Below, in pieces: positions 52,838-63,643 of a DNA stretch of 64,000 bases. Every line of letters begins with the position of its first letter. Position 1 is the stretch's first letter. A model generated the notes under the pieces. It saw only the letters and a list, made by a program, of their open reading frames with translations. It was not told the DNA's origin and did no database searches. The DNA comes from Comamonadaceae bacterium (GTDB lineage Bacteria > Pseudomonadota > Gammaproteobacteria > Burkholderiales > Burkholderiaceae_C): the NCBI GenBank assembly GCA_027483665.1, contig JAIXUC010000025.1:62001-126000 (forward strand), written 5' to 3'. The position numbers and the translations under genes were made by a program.

Positions 52838-53746
52838 ATGGTGGCTCTAGCCGACGTATTGGTTCATGTCTGCGATGAATCGGTTTCTGGCCATGCGCTC
52901 GAAATGGCCTGCCTGCTGTCTAGGCAACACCGCGCCAGGCTGACTGCCGTGCTGGTTGCCGAGCCTGTGCACGCTGGGCTTGGTCTGAGCCCAGAAACAG
53001 CGGCCTTGGCCTTGCAAGTGGAAGAAACACAGCGACGTTCCATGCTCGCATTGGGCGAGCGTCTGGTGCAGCACGTGCAGCAGCGCCATGGGCTTGTGAT
53101 CGACATCCGTCAAGCCCGAGGCGACACGGTCGAGGTGCTGCTCACCGAAGGCCGTGCGGCGGATGTGCTGATCACCAGTCAGCCCAGCGCAGGCGCCGAA
53201 TGGACCGGCTTGTCCAACGCGCAGGCGGCACGTTTGCTCGTGGGCAGCTCTTGCCCGGTCTTGACCGTGCCCAGCATTGGCTGGCGCCAGGGCAGCACAT
53301 CTGCAACACCAGGCGGTGTCATGGGCAAGGTGTTGGTGGCATGGTCTGACGCCAGCGAAAGCGCGCGCGCTGTGCGCGATGCGCTGCCCTTGTTGCAGGC
53401 GGCCCAAGTGGTGGAGTTGTGCAGCTTCAGCGGGGCCGAGCCGCTCGAAATGGAGCGCAGGCAGGCTTCGCTCGACCGGCTGGTGAGCCACTTGGCTCAG
53501 CACGGTGTGGCTGCCACCAAGACCATCCTCCACCGTTCTGAAACCTCGATGAGCGAGCGCATGTCGCCGGGCTGGGTCCCCGACGTATCCATTGCGCAGG
53601 CGTTGCTGTCGCACGCGGCCGATAGGGATGCAGACTTGATCGTCATGGGCGGCTATGGCCACTCCCGCCTGCGTGAATGGGTGCTGGGCGGCGTGACCCG
53701 CTCGATGCTGCAAACCATGACCGTGCCGGTGCTGATGTCGCATTGA
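52838..53746 (+). CDS. Tandem universal stress protein
   Basis: A 302-residue protein of two UspA domains (about 1-145 and 160-302). The second has the full ATP-binding pattern GGYGHSRLREWVLGGVTRSML; the first lacks it (GLSNAQAARLLVGSS) and is probably non-binding. Cytosolic stress protein of unknown partner. It follows the symporter by 40 bp. Confidence 0.87.
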   Translation: MVALADVLVHVCDESVSGHALEMACLLSRQHRARLTAVLVAEPVHAGLGLSPETAALALQVEETQRRSMLALGERLVQHVQQRHGLVIDIRQARGDTVEVLLTEGRAADVLITSQPSAGAEWTGLSNAQAARLLVGSSCPVLTVPSIGWRQGSTSATPGGVMGKVLVAWSDASESARAVRDALPLLQAAQVVELCSFSGAEPLEMERRQASLDRLVSHLAQHGVAATKTILHRSETSMSERMSPGWVPDVSIAQALLSHAADRDADLIVMGGYGHSRLREWVLGGVTRSMLQTMTVPVLMSH

Positions 53747-53813
53747 GCGCGACTCGGGCTGTCCTTTTTGTGGCCAGACCCCTGCCGACAGGCCGAAGTC
53801 GAACTGGCTCCAG

Positions 53814-54137
53814 TCAAACCTTTCGGTCTTCAGGCGGATAAGCGTCTGCCACGTAGGCTGGCCCCTTCATCAACCAGACGATGACGCAGCCAATCGCCAC
53901 GGTCAGCACCAGCGTCCAGTGCAGCACCACCAGGCCCACCAGTTGGTAAACCTGCAGCCAAAGGGCTCGGTCCTGTGCTGCTGACAACTCTTGCGGCGAG
54001 GCCGCCCACAACGCTAGTGCAACCAATCCCGGAATGACAGTGCCCGCCACCAAGATGGCGGGAAGCCTTTTGAAAATCGTCCACTCGCGGCCAGAAGGGG
54101 AACGCTGAAAACCTGGCAGGCGGTTGAAAAGTTTCAT
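53814..54137 (-). CDS. Small two-helix membrane protein, unknown function
   Basis: A 107-residue protein with two predicted membrane helices (AILVAGTVIPGLVALALWAA and LVVLHWTLVLTVAIGCVIVWL) and a conserved-looking C-terminal MKGPAYVADAYP. I do not recognise a named family. ATG 54137 is 4 bp after the stop of the cysteine-rich gene; GTG 54149 is also in frame. It is the last gene of the guaB-guaA directon. Confidence 0.65.
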   Translation of the reverse strand: MKLFNRLPGFQRSPSGREWTIFKRLPAILVAGTVIPGLVALALWAASPQELSAAQDRALWLQVYQLVGLVVLHWTLVLTVAIGCVIVWLMKGPAYVADAYPPEDRKV

Positions 54138-54141
54138 CGGC

Positions 54142-54357
54142 TCATGCACCAGATGCGCGGCTACCCATGCCTTCGCCAGTCACGTTGACCGGTGGTCGCT
54201 GGGGCTCGGCGTTCCCGCCCGCGCCTGCGCCCACCTCCAAGCTGGGTTTGGCTTCATGACACATCTTTTCACCATCCCAACGCTGGCCACACCAGCAGCG
54301 GCCTTGGGCGTCAATGATGCAAGTGCCGCTGCCGCAGCAGCGTGGGTCTTCTGACAT
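54142..54357 (-). CDS. Small cysteine-rich protein downstream of guaA
   Basis: A 71-residue protein. The N-terminal 35 residues contain six cysteines in CCGSGTCIIDAQGRCWCG and KMC, which look like a metal-binding or iron-sulfur knuckle. The rest is a flexible Gly/Pro tail. ATG 54357 has a strong AGAGGAG site and starts 17 bp after the guaA stop. I know of no assigned function, though similar short proteins appear next to guaA in relatives. Confidence 0.75.
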   Translation of the reverse strand: MSEDPRCCGSGTCIIDAQGRCWCGQRWDGEKMCHEAKPSLEVGAGAGGNAEPQRPPVNVTGEGMGSRASGA

Positions 54358-54374
54358 GCGAGGCTCCTCTGGGT

Positions 54375-55994
54375 TTATTCCCACTCGATCGTCGCAGGTG
54401 GTTTGCTGCTGACGTCGTAGGTGACGCGGTTGATACCACGCACTTCGTTGATGATGCGGCTGGACACTGTTTTGAGCAGGGCGTAGGGCAACTCGGCCCA
54501 GTCGGCGGTCATGAAGTCGCTGGTTTGTACGGCGCGCAGGGCCACCACGTAGTCGTAGGTTCTGCCGTCGCCCATGACGCCCACGCTTTTGACGGGCAGA
54601 AACACGGCGAAGGCCTGGCTGGTGAGTTGGTACCAAGTCTTGCCGCTGGCTGGGTCAATGTGGCGCTTGAGTTCTTCAATAAAGATGGCGTCGGCTCGGC
54701 GCAGCAAGTCGGCGTATTCCTTTTTCACCTCGCCCAAGATCCGCACGCCCAGGCCAGGCCCCGGGAAGGGGTGGCGGTAGACCATGTCGTGCGGCAGCCC
54801 CAAGGCCAAGCCCAGTTCGCGCACTTCGTCTTTGAACAGGTCACGCAGCGGCTCCAAGAGCTTCAGGCCCAGTTGCTCGGGCAGGCCGCCCACGTTGTGG
54901 TGGCTTTTGATGGTGACGGCCTTTTTGCTGCGCGCGCCGCCACTCTCGATGACATCGGGGTAGATGGTGCCCTGCGCCAAGAACGTAGCGCCTTGGTGGC
55001 CTTGCCCGCCGGCCTTGAGCTTGGCGGCTTCGGCCTTGAACACATCCACAAACAGGCCGCCGATGATCTTGCGCTTGGCCTCTGGATCGGCCACACCTGC
55101 CAGGCGCTCCAAGAACAAGCTGCTGGCGTCCACGCGGATCACCCGCGCCTTGAGCCGTCCGGCAAACATCTCCATGACCGCATCGCCTTCGTTCAGGCGC
55201 AGCAGGCCGTGGTCGACGAAAACGCAGGTGAGCTTGTCGCCAATGGCGCGGTGGATCAGCGCTGCAGCCACGCTGGAGTCCACGCCGCCGGACAGACCCA
55301 AGATCACTTCTTCGTCGCCCACTAGGCCGCGAATGGCGGCCACGGCTTCTTCGACGTGGTCGTGCATCACCCAGTCGGGCTTGGCTTGGCAGATGCCCAG
55401 CACGAAGCGCTCCAAGATGGCGCGGCCTTGCCGGGTGTGCGTCACCTCCGGGTGGAATTGCACCGCGTAGAAGTGGCGCTGTTCGTCGGCCATGCCAGCG
55501 ATGGGGCAACTGTCGGTGCTGGCCATGAGCTTGAAGCCAGGCGGCAACTCGGTGACCTTGTCGCCGTGGCTCATCCAGACATCCAGCAGCCCGTGGCCTT
55601 GCGCGTTGGTTTGATCGGCGATGTCGCGCAACAAAGCGGTGTGGCCCCGGGCGCGCACCTGCGCAAAGCCAAACTCGCGCTGTTGCCCGCCTTCTACGCG
55701 GCCGCCCAACTGGTGCGCCATGGTTTGCATGCCGTAGCAAATCCCCAGCACCGGAACGCCGAGCTCAAACACCGCAGCGGGCGCTTTGTCCGTGCTTTCT
55801 TCGTACACGCTGGCGTGGCTGCCCGAAAGGATGACGCCTTTCAACTGACCGTCAGCCGCAAAAGCTTTGATCCACTCATCACTCACATCACACGGCTGGA
55901 CCTCGCAAAACACGTGGGCCTCCCGCACGCGCCGCGCGATGAGCTGGGTGACTTGCGAGCCGAAGTCGAGGATGAGAATTTTTTGGTGGTTCAT
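54375..55994 (-). CDS. guaA: GMP synthase (glutamine-hydrolysing)
   Basis: A 539-residue enzyme. The class I glutamine amidotransferase domain has nucleophile Cys in GICYGMQ and HPEVTHT. The ATP pyrophosphatase domain has [11 protein letters not shown]. The dimerisation domain ends in [15 protein letters not shown]. It turns XMP into GMP. It follows guaB by 19 bp in the usual order. Start ATG 55994. Confidence 0.98.
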   Translation of the reverse strand: MNHQKILILDFGSQVTQLIARRVREAHVFCEVQPCDVSDEWIKAFAADGQLKGVILSGSHASVYEESTDKAPAAVFELGVPVLGICYGMQTMAHQLGGRVEGGQQREFGFAQVRARGHTALLRDIADQTNAQGHGLLDVWMSHGDKVTELPPGFKLMASTDSCPIAGMADEQRHFYAVQFHPEVTHTRQGRAILERFVLGICQAKPDWVMHDHVEEAVAAIRGLVGDEEVILGLSGGVDSSVAAALIHRAIGDKLTCVFVDHGLLRLNEGDAVMEMFAGRLKARVIRVDASSLFLERLAGVADPEAKRKIIGGLFVDVFKAEAAKLKAGGQGHQGATFLAQGTIYPDVIESGGARSKKAVTIKSHHNVGGLPEQLGLKLLEPLRDLFKDEVRELGLALGLPHDMVYRHPFPGPGLGVRILGEVKKEYADLLRRADAIFIEELKRHIDPASGKTWYQLTSQAFAVFLPVKSVGVMGDGRTYDYVVALRAVQTSDFMTADWAELPYALLKTVSSRIINEVRGINRVTYDVSSKPPATIEWE

Positions 55995-56013
55995 GGATGG
56001 GTGCCGCAGAGCC

Positions 56014-57534
<1,521 letters not shown>

Positions 57535-57635
57535 TCAAAGCCAGCGTTGCACAGGATGAACAGCGGCGGGCGTCGCCTGCCGACGGCCTCTGAAAAGGGG
57601 CTTACTGCGCGCTTGTGCAGCGCTACACTGCCCGA

Positions 57636-58151
57636 ATGAACCGATTACTTGCGCTTGGGTGTCTGGTTGTCTTGGGCATGAGCCCATTGGTCGCCACCGC
57701 ACAGTGGCAGTGGATCGACCAAAGCGGTCGCCGTGTATTCAGCGACAGCGCACCGCCGCCAGAGATTCCCGCCAAGAACATCCTGCGGCAGCCATCCGGC
57801 TCGCGAGGGGTTGCGCTTCCCGCCGCAGCGCCTGCCTCGCCGACTTCTGCAGCAGCTCCCCAGGCCGCTGCTTCAGCTCCTCGGGTTTCGGGCCAAGACA
57901 ACGCTTTGCAGCAGCGCGTTCGGGCAAACGCCAAGGCAGAAGAGGACAAGCGCAAAGTCGAGCAAGAAAGCGCTGTTCGCCAGCGCGCTGAAAACTGCCA
58001 GACAGCGCGCCGGGGTATTGCTACTTTCACCTCAGGCCAGCGAGTAGCCATCGTGAACGACAAGGGCGAGCGTGAAGTGCTGGATGACGCGGGGCGCGAT
58101 CGCGAGTTGGGCAAGCTGCGCGTCATTGAGCAAAGCGAGTGCGGCGGCTGA
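57636..58151 (+). CDS. DUF4124 domain secreted protein
   Basis: A 171-residue protein with a signal peptide (LLALGCLVVLGMSPLVATAQ) followed directly by the DUF4124 strand pattern WQWIDQSGRRVFSDSAPP. Then an Ala/Pro-rich linker, a charged coiled segment, and a C-terminal part with two cysteines (ENCQTAR, QSECGG). Periplasmic, role unknown. Start ATG 57636 fits the signal. Often found near guaB in relatives. Confidence 0.82.
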   Translation: MNRLLALGCLVVLGMSPLVATAQWQWIDQSGRRVFSDSAPPPEIPAKNILRQPSGSRGVALPAAAPASPTSAAAPQAAASAPRVSGQDNALQQRVRANAKAEEDKRKVEQESAVRQRAENCQTARRGIATFTSGQRVAIVNDKGEREVLDDAGRDRELGKLRVIEQSECGG

Positions 58152-58201
58152 ATGGAGCCCCGGGAAAAGTGGCGAACGGTCAGGTCGCCGCTTCAGGGCC
58201 T

Positions 58202-58543
58202 TCAGTAGCCCGGTTTAGCGCCAACACGGCGTTTCTTGAACAAGCCAGTGGCCCGTGCGCCCTGTTGAACAAAGCGCTGTTGGCGGGCAACTTTGGGGTC
58301 GATCTGAAGCGCTCGATAGATTTCGACGCGATCCCCCGCCTGAAGTCGGTGCCCGAGCAGCACCCTTTTGTTCCACACCCCAATGAACGAGTCGCGGACC
58401 TGAGCAGACCGCTGCTTTGGAGCCTCTAGCCCGGCGGCCTGCAGAGCAAGCTCGACTGTTGCTTGCGCAGGAACCCGCACACTCACCTCTCGCCATTGCC
58501 GTGGTCCCGGGCTGTAGCAGACAAGCACCTCGATTTCAGCCAT
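58202..58543 (-). CDS. rnfH: RnfH/RatB family ubiquitin-like protein
   Basis: A 113-residue protein of the UPF0125 family with a beta-grasp fold: IEVLVCYSPGPRQWREVSVRVPAQATV, then GVWNKRVLLGHRLQAGDRVEIYRAL. It accompanies ratA next to smpB in many proteobacteria. The function is unsettled. It overlaps the ratA 3' end by 8 bp. Confidence 0.92.
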   Translation of the reverse strand: MAEIEVLVCYSPGPRQWREVSVRVPAQATVELALQAAGLEAPKQRSAQVRDSFIGVWNKRVLLGHRLQAGDRVEIYRALQIDPKVARQQRFVQQGARATGLFKKRRVGAKPGY

Positions 58544-59027
58544 AGACCGTGATCGCCCGCTTCACAAAGGCGTCTACCAAGCTGTTGGCAATGCGGTCAA
58601 AAACAGGGCCGACCACCGCCTGAAGTGCAGCGTTGTCGAACCCGTACTGCAGACTCAACGACACGCGACAGGCAGACGCCATGGCGGTTATCGGGGCAGA
58701 TCCCTCAACCTCGTCGGTGGCTACGCCGGTGTCGCTCGCCCCCACTGGCGAAAAAGACCAGACCCCTTCCAAGCTGGAGAAAGGTCCGTTGACCAGAGAC
58801 ATGCCAACGCGGCGGTTGACATCGTGCTCGTTGCGGGTGGTGAAGACTTGGCGCAAGCCACCCATGGACAAGCCCAACTCGGCGGTCATGCCATCGGCAT
58901 CAAGCTGCAACACGCGGGAGTGGTCACACCATGGAAGAAAGTCGGGGTACTTGGCAACGTCTGTCACCAAGGCGAACATTTGGGGCGCGCTGTACCAGAT
59001 GAGGACGGACTTCTGAAGGGATTTCAT
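58536..59027 (-). CDS. ratA: RatA family START-like protein
   Basis: A 163-residue START-domain protein: KSVLIWYSAPQMFALVTDVAKYPDFLPWC is the characteristic start. E. coli RatA was described as a toxin blocking 70S ribosome formation; eukaryotic relatives (COQ10) bind ubiquinone. A loop of about 20 residues (VGASDTGVATDEVEG) is longer than in E. coli. Start ATG 59027. Divergent from smpB, as in E. coli. Confidence 0.9.
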   Translation of the reverse strand: MKSLQKSVLIWYSAPQMFALVTDVAKYPDFLPWCDHSRVLQLDADGMTAELGLSMGGLRQVFTTRNEHDVNRRVGMSLVNGPFSSLEGVWSFSPVGASDTGVATDEVEGSAPITAMASACRVSLSLQYGFDNAALQAVVGPVFDRIANSLVDAFVKRAITVYG

Positions 59028-59053
59028 AGAATGCTGGGCCTCGCAACACCTAG

Positions 59054-59067
59054 GCTTGCATGCAAGC
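59054..59067. promoter_or_regulatory. Perfect 14-bp palindrome upstream of ratA
   Basis: GCTTGCATGCAAGC is a perfect palindrome 27 bases before the ratA start, within the 198-bp ratA-smpB divergent region. It could be a repressor site, but a chance palindrome of this length is also possible. Confidence 0.3.
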
Positions 59068-59225
59068 GTGAAGCCTGAAGCCTTTGCCAAGCGCCATGGG
59101 CTTTCATCGAGGTGCGGCCTTTGACTCGATTGTAGGTTTGGTGTTCTTTGACGGGTTCCTAGTCAGCTGCAGCGGCCCACCTTGGCCTCGGTCTTTTTTG
59201 TCTCCACAACCCTGTAACAAGCACC

Positions 59226-59774
59226 ATGGCCACCCACACTGCGGCACGCGCTGCTGCCAAGTCGGCTGCCAAGTCGGCCACCAAGTCGAGCACCTCGGCT
59301 TCAGCCAAAGCCCCTGCAGGACCTGCTCGCATCGCTGACAACAAAAAGGCTGCTTACAACTATTTCTTCGAAGAGCGTTTCGAAGCTGGCATGGTGCTGG
59401 AGGGATGGGAGGTCAAGGCGCTGCGTGCTGGCAAGGCGCAACTCACCGATGGCTACGTGCTCATCCGCAACGGTGAGATGTTTTTGCTGGGTTGCCAGAT
59501 CACGCCACTGCACAGCGCGTCAACCCACGTCAATCCCGACTCCGTTCGCACGAAAAAGCTGCTGCTTCACAAAGATGAGATTCGGCGCTTGACAGGCAAG
59601 GTCGAGCAAAAGGGCTACACGCTGGTGCCCATCAACCTGCACTGGAAGGCGGGCAAAGTGAAATGCGATGTGGCTCTGGCCAAAGGCAAGGCAGAGCACG
59701 ACAAACGAGACACCATCCAAGACCGAGAAGGCAAGCGCGAAGTCGAACGCGCCATGAAGGCCCGCAACCGTTAG
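59226..59774 (+). CDS. smpB: SsrA-binding protein SmpB
   Basis: A 182-residue protein needed for tmRNA trans-translation. The conserved body starts at [32 protein letters not shown], and the C-terminal tail [20 protein letters not shown] enters the ribosome. The N terminus has an Ala/Lys/Ser-rich extension of about 35 residues absent from E. coli SmpB; it may be a disordered RNA-binding tail. The tmRNA gene itself is not seen nearby. Confidence 0.97.
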   Translation: MATHTAARAAAKSAAKSATKSSTSASAKAPAGPARIADNKKAAYNYFFEERFEAGMVLEGWEVKALRAGKAQLTDGYVLIRNGEMFLLGCQITPLHSASTHVNPDSVRTKKLLLHKDEIRRLTGKVEQKGYTLVPINLHWKAGKVKCDVALAKGKAEHDKRDTIQDREGKREVERAMKARNR

Positions 59775-59786
59775 CTTCGCGCTTTG

Positions 59787-59806
59787 CTAAGGCCCCAAGG
59801 CCTTAG
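59787..59806. terminator. Hairpin between smpB and the acyl-CoA hydrolase gene
   Basis: CTAAGGCC (59787-59794) and GGCCTTAG (59799-59806) form a perfect 8-bp stem with loop CCAA. It sits between two convergent genes and overlaps the stop of the minus-strand one. No T run follows, so it is a probable but weak terminator. Confidence 0.5.
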
Positions 59807-60927
59807 AGCTTCGCCAGTGGGTGGTCTTGTTCAGCCCAAGGGCTTTGGAAGAAACGCTCGACTTCGTGCGCCTGCACATCGGCCACGCTGTGGTGTTGCC
59901 AGCGAGGCTGATGATCTTTATCAATCACGAGCGCCCGAATGCCTTCCACGCCTTCGCAAATCGGTTCAGCGGCGCGCGTGCCAGTTGGCCGCAAGCTGTG
60001 CCAGATCATGTTGCGCTCCAAGCGCAGGTCTTCGGCCAGCGACATGTGCCTGGCGCGCCGGATGTGTTGCAAGGTCACGGCCAGCATCAAAGGCGATCGC
60101 TGCTTCAGTGTGGCCGCGCAGTCGCTGGCCCATGAATCGCCAACGCCTTCCAAGGCCGCCAAGATCGCAACGGGCTGCTCATTCGAAAAGCACTGGTCGA
60201 TGATCATGCGCTGACGACGCAAGGCCACATCGACTTCTCGCTCGGGCATGAAGCGCGTGCCCAACCAGTGCTCAATGGCTGTGCCCGATTCGAAGGGCGT
60301 GCTTTGCAAGGTTTGCCAGATGCCTGGCAGCTGCAGCGCGTCGACGTGGCCGTCTGCCAAACCCCAGGCGATGGCAGCGCGGCTGCCAATGACCTGCCCG
60401 GTCATGCCCAGATACTCTCCGACACGCCCGGGGCAACGGCTGAGAAAGTAGCCTCCGCCAACGTCTGGAAACAAGCCGATGGCGGTCTCTGGCATGGCCA
60501 TGCGGGTGCGCTCGGTCACCAAGCGCACGGTGCCACCCTGGCTGATGCCCATGCCGCCGCCCATGACCACCCCGTCCATGAAGGCGATGTAGGGTTTGGG
60601 GTAGGTGTGGATCAGGTGGTTGAGCGCGTACTCCTCGGTGAAGAAGGCGTCGAGTTCATCCCAAGCCGATGTGCGCGCAGCTTGATGAAAGAAGCGAATG
60701 TCGCCGCCAGCGCAAAAAGCGCCGAAGTCGCCGTCTTTCGACTGCCCCCGCACCGCCACGCCCAGCACTTGCGGGTTGTCACGCCAGTCGAGCAATGCCT
60801 CGGTGATGCAGCGGATCATTCCGAGAGACAAAGCGTTGAGTGCTTTAGGTCGCGCCAAGGTGATGAAACCCATGCGCCCCACCTGCTGTAGCAGCACATC
60901 GGGGCTGTTCATGCTGTTGTCCGTCAT
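59803..60927 (-). CDS. Enoyl-CoA hydratase/isomerase family protein, probable 3-hydroxyisobutyryl-CoA hydrolase
   Basis: A 374-residue crotonase-fold enzyme. The oxyanion segments are GAFCAGGDIRFF and MDGVVMGGGMGISQGG, with MPETAIGLFPDVGGGYFLSR following. Length and the VGGGYFLSR segment match the 3-hydroxyisobutyryl-CoA hydrolase subgroup used in valine breakdown. The ATG (60927) overlaps the stop of the EamA transporter gene (ATGA). Confidence 0.88.
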   Translation of the reverse strand: MTDNSMNSPDVLLQQVGRMGFITLARPKALNALSLGMIRCITEALLDWRDNPQVLGVAVRGQSKDGDFGAFCAGGDIRFFHQAARTSAWDELDAFFTEEYALNHLIHTYPKPYIAFMDGVVMGGGMGISQGGTVRLVTERTRMAMPETAIGLFPDVGGGYFLSRCPGRVGEYLGMTGQVIGSRAAIAWGLADGHVDALQLPGIWQTLQSTPFESGTAIEHWLGTRFMPEREVDVALRRQRMIIDQCFSNEQPVAILAALEGVGDSWASDCAATLKQRSPLMLAVTLQHIRRARHMSLAEDLRLERNMIWHSLRPTGTRAAEPICEGVEGIRALVIDKDHQPRWQHHSVADVQAHEVERFFQSPWAEQDHPLAKL

Positions 60928-61799
60928 ACCCGCTGCCTCCAAGCGATGAATTCATTGGCGACCAGAGCGCCCACCACCAAGCCACCACCCAGCAACACGC
61001 TGCTGCTTGGGCGCTCGTTGGCGCCCAGCCACGCCAGGGTGATGCCAAAAATCACCTCCAGCAAGGCCAGCAGCGAGACCTCGGGCGCTTTCAACACCTG
61101 GGCGCAAAGAACGGCCAGCACACAAGGCACTGCCAGCTGCCCCAAACCGAGCAGCGCCAAAAGACCCACGTCATGCGGCGTTGCCGACAGTGGCCACGCC
61201 AAGGGCAAGGTCAGCGCCGTGGACAGGAGTGCGCCGAGCAAGACAGCGGGAACCAAGTCCACATCCAGACCACGAGCGTGAGCGCGCTGCGTCACTGTCC
61301 AGTTGACAGCACCAGCGATAGGCACGGCCAAAGCAATGAGGGTGCCCAGCCACTGATCACCAGACAGCTCATTGCCGTACATGTAAGCGATGCCGAGGCC
61401 GGCCACCACGATGGTGAGCCATGTGCGCAGCGGTAGGCGATGGCCGATGGTCACGCGTGCCAGCAGAGCAGTGAACAAAGGCCCCAGTGCCAAAGTGACC
61501 AGCACGTTGGCCACGGTGGTCATGCTCAGCGCCACCATGAAAGCAGTGAACATCACGGCCCAGCACAAGCCTGATACCCACAGTGCCCCGCCCCCACGGC
61601 GAATGCGATCAAACACGGCCCTACCCTGCCACAGCGGCAGCAACACCAGCAAGCTGAGCGCCGTGAACAGGCTGCGCCAGAAGGTGATCTCGAAGCTGCG
61701 TGCCGCTTCAAGGTGGCGCGTGACCACGCCAGCGGTTGACCACAGCAGAGCCACCAACACCATCAGCCACACGGCACGCGTGTGCGTCAGTCCGCGCAT
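60924..61799 (-). CDS. EamA/DMT family transporter
   Basis: A 291-residue membrane protein with ten helices in two EamA repeats. ALLWSTAGVVTRHLEAARSFEITFWRSLFTAL opens the first repeat, and EVSLLALLEVIFGITLAWLGANERPS is in the second. A metabolite exporter or permease of unknown substrate. It overlaps the hydrolase gene downstream; typA ends 14 bp upstream. Confidence 0.88.
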   Translation of the reverse strand: MRGLTHTRAVWLMVLVALLWSTAGVVTRHLEAARSFEITFWRSLFTALSLLVLLPLWQGRAVFDRIRRGGGALWVSGLCWAVMFTAFMVALSMTTVANVLVTLALGPLFTALLARVTIGHRLPLRTWLTIVVAGLGIAYMYGNELSGDQWLGTLIALAVPIAGAVNWTVTQRAHARGLDVDLVPAVLLGALLSTALTLPLAWPLSATPHDVGLLALLGLGQLAVPCVLAVLCAQVLKAPEVSLLALLEVIFGITLAWLGANERPSSSVLLGGGLVVGALVANEFIAWRQRV

Positions 61800-61813
61800 C
61801 TCAGCCCCATTGC

Positions 61814-63643
61814 TCAGGCGGTGTCGCGCGATGCCCGCTTGCGCTCGTGCTCTTTCAGGTGGCGCTTGCGCAGCCGAATCGACTTGGGCGTTATCTCGAC
61901 CAACTCGTCGTCTTCGATGAACTCCACCGCGTACTCCAGCGTGAGCTGAATGGGTGGCGTGATCTTGATAGCGTCTTCCTTGCCGCTGACGCGGAAGTTG
62001 GTGAGTTGCTTGGTGCGCGTGGCGTTCACCACGAGGTCGTTGTCACGGTTGTGGATGCCCACGACCATGCCTTCGTACACCGGGTCATTGGCGCGCACGA
62101 ACATGCGGCCTCGATCGTCGAGCTTGCCCAGGGCGTAGTTGAAGATTTCGCCATCGTCCATGGAGATCAGCACGCCGTTCTTGCGGCCCTCGATCTCTCC
62201 TTTGTGGGCCTCGTAGCTGTCGAAGATGTTGGATATCAAACCTGAGCCGCGCGTGAGGTTCAGGAACTCGTTGGTAAAGCCAATCAGCCCGCGTGCAGGA
62301 ATGCGGTACTCCAGGCGCACGCGGCCTCTGCCGTCTGGCTCCATGTTGAGCAGATCGCCCTTGCGCTCGCCGAGCGCCTGCATCACGCCACCCTGGTGCT
62401 GCTCTTCAATGTCGGCTGTGACCATTTCTATGGGCTCATGGCGCTCACCACCCACATCGCGAAATACCACGCGCGGCTTGGACACAGCCAGCTCGTAGCC
62501 CTCGCGGCGCATGTTTTCCAACAATATGGTCAGGTGCAGTTCGCCCCGGCCCGAGACCTCGAACACACCCTCTTCGTCGGTTTCCTTCACACGCAGTGCG
62601 ACGTTGTGCTGCAGCTCTTTTTGCAGCCGATCCCAAATTTGACGGCTGGTGACGAACTTGCCTTCCCGACCAGCCAGCGGGCTGGTGTTGACGCAGAAGT
62701 TCATGGTCAGCGTGGGTTCATCGACCTTCAGCATCGGCAGCGGAGCTGGCGTGATGGGGTCGGTCACGGTCACGCCAATGCCAATATCGGCAATGCCATT
62801 CACGAGCACGATGTCGCCAGGGCCAGCCTCGGTCACTTGCACGCGGTCCAGGCCGTGGAAGGTCAAAACTTGGTTGATGCGGCCTTTGACAGCCTTGCCG
62901 TCTGTCCCTTCCATGACCATGACGTCCATCATGGGTTTGATGGTGCCGGCACTGATCCGGCCTACGCCGATACGACCCACGAAGGTGGAGAAGTCGAGCG
63001 CCGAGATTTGCAACTGCAGCGGTGCTTCTGGGTCCCCGCTGTTGGCGGGCACGTGCTGCAACACGGTGTCGAACAGCGCCGACATATCTGGGCCCCACTG
63101 CTCCCCTTGACCGCCCTGCTCCATGGACGACCAGCCGTTGATGCCCGAAGCGAAGACAACGGGGAAGTCAAGCTGTTCGTCGGTGGCACCCAGCTTGTCG
63201 AACAAGTCGAAGGCGGCGTTGACCACGTGGTCGGGCCGGGCACCAGGCTTGTCCACCTTGTTCACCACCAAGATCGGGCGCAAGCCCAAAGCCAATGCCT
63301 TCTTCGTGACGAAGCGGGTTTGCGGCATCGGGCCTTCTTGCGCGTCGATCAGCAGCAGAACCCCGTCCACCATCGAGAGCGCACGCTCGACTTCGCCGCC
63401 AAAGTCCGCGTGGCCGGGCGTGTCGACGATGTTGATGTGCGTGCCCTTCCAGCTGACAGCGCAGTTCTTGGCCAAGATGGTGATGCCGCGTTCACGCTCG
63501 ATGGCGTTGTTGTCCATCACCGTGTCCACCACCTTTTCGTGGTCTGCAAATGTGCCGGACTGGCGCAGCAGTTGGTCCACCATGGTGGTCTTGCCATGGT
63601 CGACGTGGGCAATGATGGCGATGTTGCGGATTTGCTTTCTCAT
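61814..63643 (-). CDS. typA: Ribosome-associated GTPase TypA/BipA
   Basis: A 609-residue translational GTPase: G1 [10 protein letters not shown]3 [11 protein letters not shown]4 NKVDKPGA. The EF-G-like domains III and V follow, with [21 protein letters not shown] and the BipA-specific C-terminal domain ([33 protein letters not shown]). It helps 50S assembly at low temperature and under stress. ATG 63643 overlaps the truB stop (ATGA). Confidence 0.98.
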   Translation of the reverse strand: MRKQIRNIAIIAHVDHGKTTMVDQLLRQSGTFADHEKVVDTVMDNNAIERERGITILAKNCAVSWKGTHINIVDTPGHADFGGEVERALSMVDGVLLLIDAQEGPMPQTRFVTKKALALGLRPILVVNKVDKPGARPDHVVNAAFDLFDKLGATDEQLDFPVVFASGINGWSSMEQGGQGEQWGPDMSALFDTVLQHVPANSGDPEAPLQLQISALDFSTFVGRIGVGRISAGTIKPMMDVMVMEGTDGKAVKGRINQVLTFHGLDRVQVTEAGPGDIVLVNGIADIGIGVTVTDPITPAPLPMLKVDEPTLTMNFCVNTSPLAGREGKFVTSRQIWDRLQKELQHNVALRVKETDEEGVFEVSGRGELHLTILLENMRREGYELAVSKPRVVFRDVGGERHEPIEMVTADIEEQHQGGVMQALGERKGDLLNMEPDGRGRVRLEYRIPARGLIGFTNEFLNLTRGSGLISNIFDSYEAHKGEIEGRKNGVLISMDDGEIFNYALGKLDDRGRMFVRANDPVYEGMVVGIHNRDNDLVVNATRTKQLTNFRVSGKEDAIKITPPIQLTLEYAVEFIEDDELVEITPKSIRLRKRHLKEHERKRASRDTA

